From Actinomycetes bacterium (GTDB lineage: Bacteria; Actinomycetota; Acidimicrobiia; Acidimicrobiales; Ilumatobacteraceae), in NCBI GenBank assembly GCA_025356335.1, contig JANXUF010000014.1, positions 62,001-126,000 on the forward strand: a stretch of DNA of 64,000 nucleotides, given 5' to 3'. The notes below the pieces were generated by a model that saw nothing but the letters and a program-made list of their open reading frames with translations, ran no database searches and was not told where the DNA came from. The position numbers and the translations under genes are program-made. Below are positions 61,152 to 64,000 of the stretch, one piece after another (the first letter of the stretch is position 1; each line of letters opens with the position of its first letter).

Positions 61152-62105
61152 ATGTTCGATCATGACGTGAGTGGCGAATTTGTCGACACGATTCCGGCTG
61201 CACGCGTGGCCTTCGACCCCCGACGATTGATCGAGTCGGGCGACGTCGAGACACGCGTCGGGTTCGAACGCTTGCGGTCGGTCGACGAACTGACCGACGA
61301 CACACCATGCAGGGATACGCAGGCGATGGTGTTGGTCGAAGCCGTGGCGGGCGAACGATGCTGGACGCGATCCGTGGGGAAGTCGATGTTCGACGACTCA
61401 TCGTCGCCGATCGGGCTGTTGATCGTCGACGACCATCGGATGTTCGCCGAGAGCCTGGCACGTCTCCTCGACGACGATGATCGCATCAGCGTGGTCGGCG
61501 TCGCTGACTCCGGTAGCGCTGCACTCAGTCTGGTGAAACGGCTGCAACCCCACGTTGTGCTCGTCGACTTTCAGATGCCGGACCAGGATGGCGTCGCCGT
61601 CACGGTCGCCATCAAGCAGTTGAGCCCTGCGACCAAGGTGGTGATGCTCTCAGAATCCATGGATGAACGGATCGTGTTCGCCGCTTTGGAGGCCGGCTGC
61701 TCGGGATTCCTGACCAAGGATCGCGCCGCATCGGACGTCATCGAAGCGGTGTGTGTCGCCGATGCCGGCGGTGCCACCGTCTCACCGATGATCCTCGCCC
61801 GGTTACTGCACACTCACGGTCCCGCCCCGTACACGCTCGGCTCGGATCTCAGCAATCGTGAAATGGAAGTACTGAGACTGGTCGCAGAAGGTTCGACGAA
61901 CCGGGTCATCGCAGCGCAACTGTTCCTCAGCGTCAACACGATCCGCAACTACGTCAATTCGATACTCGGCAAACTCAACGCCCACACCAAGTTGCAAGCC
62001 GTGTACATCGCCGGCCAGATCGGCCTGCTCGACCACCCGTACTCGCCGTCGAACGGCGCACGACACTGCTTACCCCAACGGCGACACCTCAGCAACTCAC
62101 GCTGA
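61152..62105 (+). CDS. Orphan NarL/LuxR-family response regulator B with N-terminal extension
   Basis: 317 residues from the ATG at 61152, which has GAAAGGG seven bases upstream. Residues 1-78 are an extension with no recognised domain (MFDHDVSGEFVDTIPAARVA at the start). From MFDDSSSPIGLLIVDDHRM (ATG 61386) onward it parallels regulator A: phospho-Asp in DFQMPDQDG, Lys in FLTKDRAAS, LuxR HTH LSNREMEVLRLVAEGSTNRV and NTIRNYVNSILGKLNAHTKL. Translation could also start at 61386, but no ribosome-binding site is clear there. No kinase gene is adjacent. Paralogue of the regulator at 45 kb. Confidence 0.85.
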   Translation: MFDHDVSGEFVDTIPAARVAFDPRRLIESGDVETRVGFERLRSVDELTDDTPCRDTQAMVLVEAVAGERCWTRSVGKSMFDDSSSPIGLLIVDDHRMFAESLARLLDDDDRISVVGVADSGSAALSLVKRLQPHVVLVDFQMPDQDGVAVTVAIKQLSPATKVVMLSESMDERIVFAALEAGCSGFLTKDRAASDVIEAVCVADAGGATVSPMILARLLHTHGPAPYTLGSDLSNREMEVLRLVAEGSTNRVIAAQLFLSVNTIRNYVNSILGKLNAHTKLQAVYIAGQIGLLDHPYSPSNGARHCLPQRRHLSNSR

Positions 62106-62258
62106 CGCCCTCGGGTATCGCCCGCCCACGGTTCGTTGATCAGGCGAATCGCCCAACGGTGCGACGTGGCCTGATGCGGGAGCGAACGGACCCTTCTTCT
62201 CGGTGATCCGGCGGACAGAGCGGCGAGAGGTGCGCAGACGAGCCCGAACCCGGCCTGC

Positions 62259-64000
62259 CTATGGCGTTGGCGCCGCCGTGTTGCGCCATGCTGCCCAGCC
62301 GGCGGCGGTTGTCGACAGGGCCCAGAGTCCGCCGCTCGCGTCTCCGGTGTAGACGGTCCACGTCCCGAGTGGCGCCGCTGGATCGACGCCGGACAGCGAG
62401 GTCAGCGAGACCCCGGACGGTGCACCGAGGCGCGACCATCCGGACCAGCCGGAACCAGCGCCTGGCGTCGCCCAATTGTGGTACAGCGCCCCGGCGGCAA
62501 CGACGAACATCTCCTGGACTCCCTTCGCGCCGACCCACACGGCGAGGTCGGTCGATGCGCCGACGCCACCGACACCGCCCCAACCGGACCACCCCGATCC
62601 GACGCCTGGCGTTGCGTAGTTGTGCCAGATCTGGTGATCGAGTCCGATGACGAACAGTTCCTGATTGTTCTTGTCATTGCGCGAAACGTGCACATCGCCG
62701 GCGATGCCGGGTGGCGGAGCGCCCATCGGATCCCAACCGTTCCATCCGGAGCCCTTGCCGGGCGTGGCGAAGTCGTGCCACACCTGGCCGTCCCTGCCGA
62801 GGACGTAGAGCTCCTGATTGTTCGAGGAGTTGCGACCGACGACGACCTCGCCGGCGATCCCGACAGCCGGGGTGCCCATCGAGTCCCAACCGTTCCAGCC
62901 GGAGCCCCTGCCCGGTGTGGCGAAGTTGTGCCAGACCTGGCCGTCGAGCCCGACGACGTACAACTCTTGGTTGGAGAGGTAGTTCAGCCCAGTGCCGACC
63001 GAGCGGCTGCGGATACCCACCGATGGGCCGCGCAGCGTACTGTCGGGCGACCATCCCGACGCCGAGTCGAACGAATGCAACACTTCATCGGCGACGACCC
63101 AGAACTTCTCGGCATTCCCGAGACTGTTGATACCGAACGTCCGTGGGAAGTGGTCGAGTGGGCCGCTCGTCACACCCGATGGCGACGGCGATGGCGACGG
63201 CGATGGCGACGGTGACGGCGACGGTGACGGCGACGGCGACGGTGACGAGACGATGGTGCCAGGACCAGCGGCGAACAGATGGAGATCCTCGAATGCACCG
63301 CCGAGGATGGTGGCGGCACCACCGCCCATCCAGCCATCGACAACGCTGCCGTACACGGCACGGAAGTCGACGGTCGCATCGACTCTGGTCCACTGGTTTG
63401 CGGCAGTCTTGGCAGGGAGCGCCGGCGCCGCGCCGTACATCCCGCCGCGCACGTTGTCGCCGATCACGAAATGGACGTTGGCCGTGCCGTGGTCGGTGCC
63501 CTGGGAGTTGTTGCCTTGCACGGTGCGTCCGAACTCTGACGATGTCATCACCGTCACGCGGCTGCGGAACGACGGGTCGAGCGTCGAGAAGAAGGCGGCG
63601 AGGCCGGCGTCCAGATCGGTGAGCAGGCCGGACAGAGCGTTCGGTTCGGAGTCGTGGGTGTCGAAGCTCCCGAGTCCGACATCGACGACCCGCATTCCGA
63701 CATTTCGACTGATCAATCGCGCCGCCATCGTCATCTGCTGCACGAAGCGACTGCCGGTGACGGCTGGCGTGAACGCTGGTGCCAACTGGGCTGCAGAACT
63801 GACCGTCGACCGCAACGTACCGGCGAATGCGTCCTGCCATTGGCCGCCGCTCGAAGCAGACGACATCGCCGTCAGTGCGGAGAACGTCCGCTGACTCGTT
63901 GCGTCGGTCTGCGCTCCGAGCATGCCTCCGCCCTCTGGGACGGCGATCGCCTTCCTGGTCGTACCGACCAGATGGAGCGGCACCGACGTCCCGACCGTTG
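62259..64000 (-). CDS. DUF1501 protein fused to a PLL-type beta-propeller, 5' end beyond the window
   Basis: About 580 C-terminal residues are visible; the frame continues past the right edge. The first 240 are the C-terminal half of a DUF1501 domain (VVDVGLGSFDTHDSEPN, TVMTSSEFGRTVQGN, DHGTANVHFVIGDNVRGGMYG; cores shown), a sulfatase-superfamily relative of unknown function. A linker of 13 Ser-Pro pairs follows, then about five blades with NQELYVVGLDG, VWHNFATPG and GSGWNGWDPMG, the same repeat as in the protein at 26-27 kb. Probably exported. The propeller would bind a surface glycan and the DUF1501 part act on or beside it; that is inference. The 153-bp gap to regulator B shows nothing. 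Confidence 0.8.
   Translation of the reverse strand, partial: TVGTSVPLHLVGTTRKAIAVPEGGGMLGAQTDATSQRTFSALTAMSSASSGGQWQDAFAGTLRSTVSSAAQLAPAFTPAVTGSRFVQQMTMAARLISRNVGMRVVDVGLGSFDTHDSEPNALSGLLTDLDAGLAAFFSTLDPSFRSRVTVMTSSEFGRTVQGNNSQGTDHGTANVHFVIGDNVRGGMYGAAPALPAKTAANQWTRVDATVDFRAVYGSVVDGWMGGGAATILGGAFEDLHLFAAGPGTIVSSPSPSPSPSPSPSPSPSPSPSPSGVTSGPLDHFPRTFGINSLGNAEKFWVVADEVLHSFDSASGWSPDSTLRGPSVGIRSRSVGTGLNYLSNQELYVVGLDGQVWHNFATPGRGSGWNGWDSMGTPAVGIAGEVVVGRNSSNNQELYVLGRDGQVWHDFATPGKGSGWNGWDPMGAPPPGIAGDVHVSRNDKNNQELFVIGLDHQIWHNYATPGVGSGWSGWGGVGGVGASTDLAVWVGAKGVQEMFVVAAGALYHNWATPGAGSGWSGWSRLGAPSGVSLTSLSGVDPAAPLGTWTVYTGDASGGLWALSTTAAGWAAWRNTAAPTP
63181..63246. repeat. Hexanucleotide tandem repeat coding a Ser-Pro linker
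   Basis: Eleven consecutive GGYGAY hexamers, reading Ser-Pro on the minus strand, join the DUF1501 and propeller parts of the last gene. Copy number of such a run can change by slippage without breaking the frame. Confidence 0.85.

Overview
The window is 64 kb of high-GC, densely coded chromosome from an actinobacterium. The supporting signs are F420-type enzymes (luciferase-like oxidoreductase, Ddn-like protein, PNPOx-like protein), a BldD-type regulator, a standalone LigD-type polymerase, a sugar ABC importer with no ATPase gene, and many ATGA/GTGA-type overlapping starts. The mix looks more like Acidimicrobiia (Ilumatobacter-like) than Streptomyces, but that placement is inference. I saw no tRNA, rRNA, IS element, prophage or CRISPR array.

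Layout. 1-437: 5' part of a secreted phosphoesterase. 511-6069: a redox cluster (F420-dependent oxidoreductase, SRPBCC protein, HxlR regulator, molybdopterin oxidoreductase, PNPOx-like and VOC proteins). Three copies of one 15-bp palindrome tie it together. 6165-10364: a 1399-residue signalling protein carrying PAS, GGDEF, EAL, GAF, an OmpR-type DNA-binding domain, PAS, PAS and a degenerate EAL. 10655-15804: AlkB-like dioxygenase, fatty acid hydroxylase/sterol desaturase-type protein, a DesK/NarL-type two-component pair and a lipoprotein hydrolase. 15833-22715 (minus): a self-contained PTS operon for a polyol or fructose-like sugar: regulator, PfkB kinase, EIIC, EIIB, EIIA, dehydrogenase, HPr and EI. 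22877-28301: cupredoxin, a second two-component pair whose kinase is frameshifted, a DUF6518 membrane protein, a PLL-type beta-propeller and LigD polymerase. 28625-39882: an arabinose regulon (LacI regulator, araB, araD, araA, ribose/arabinose-type ABC importer, aldose epimerase) with two matching LacI-type operators. 39977-46422: quinone-oxidoreductase-like dehydrogenase, DUF308-lipase fusion, BldD homologue, GGDEF cyclase, orphan response regulator and STAS protein. 46692-48519 (minus): Ddn-like protein, methionine aminopeptidase and a small HTH protein. 48834-55743: a second LacI-controlled carbohydrate locus (glycogen-debranching-like glycosidase, binding protein, two permeases). 55857-64000: MscS channel, large catalase, hemerythrin, an unusual photolyase-like protein, a second copy of the orphan response regulator, and a DUF1501-PLL propeller fusion cut by the right edge.

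Two themes stand out. The first is carbon uptake: three separately regulated sugar systems, each with recognisable operators. The second is c-di-GMP/orphan-regulator signalling. One palindrome, GTGCAAATGCAC, lies upstream of the multidomain GGDEF/EAL protein and of both duplicated response regulators. A BldD homologue that keeps the c-di-GMP-binding signature sits next to an apparently active diguanylate cyclase. The strongest candidates for something undescribed are the GTGCAAATGCAC circuit, the EAL/OmpR-domain fusion, the HxlR-type regulon at 2-3 kb, and the photolyase with its domains apparently in reversed order.
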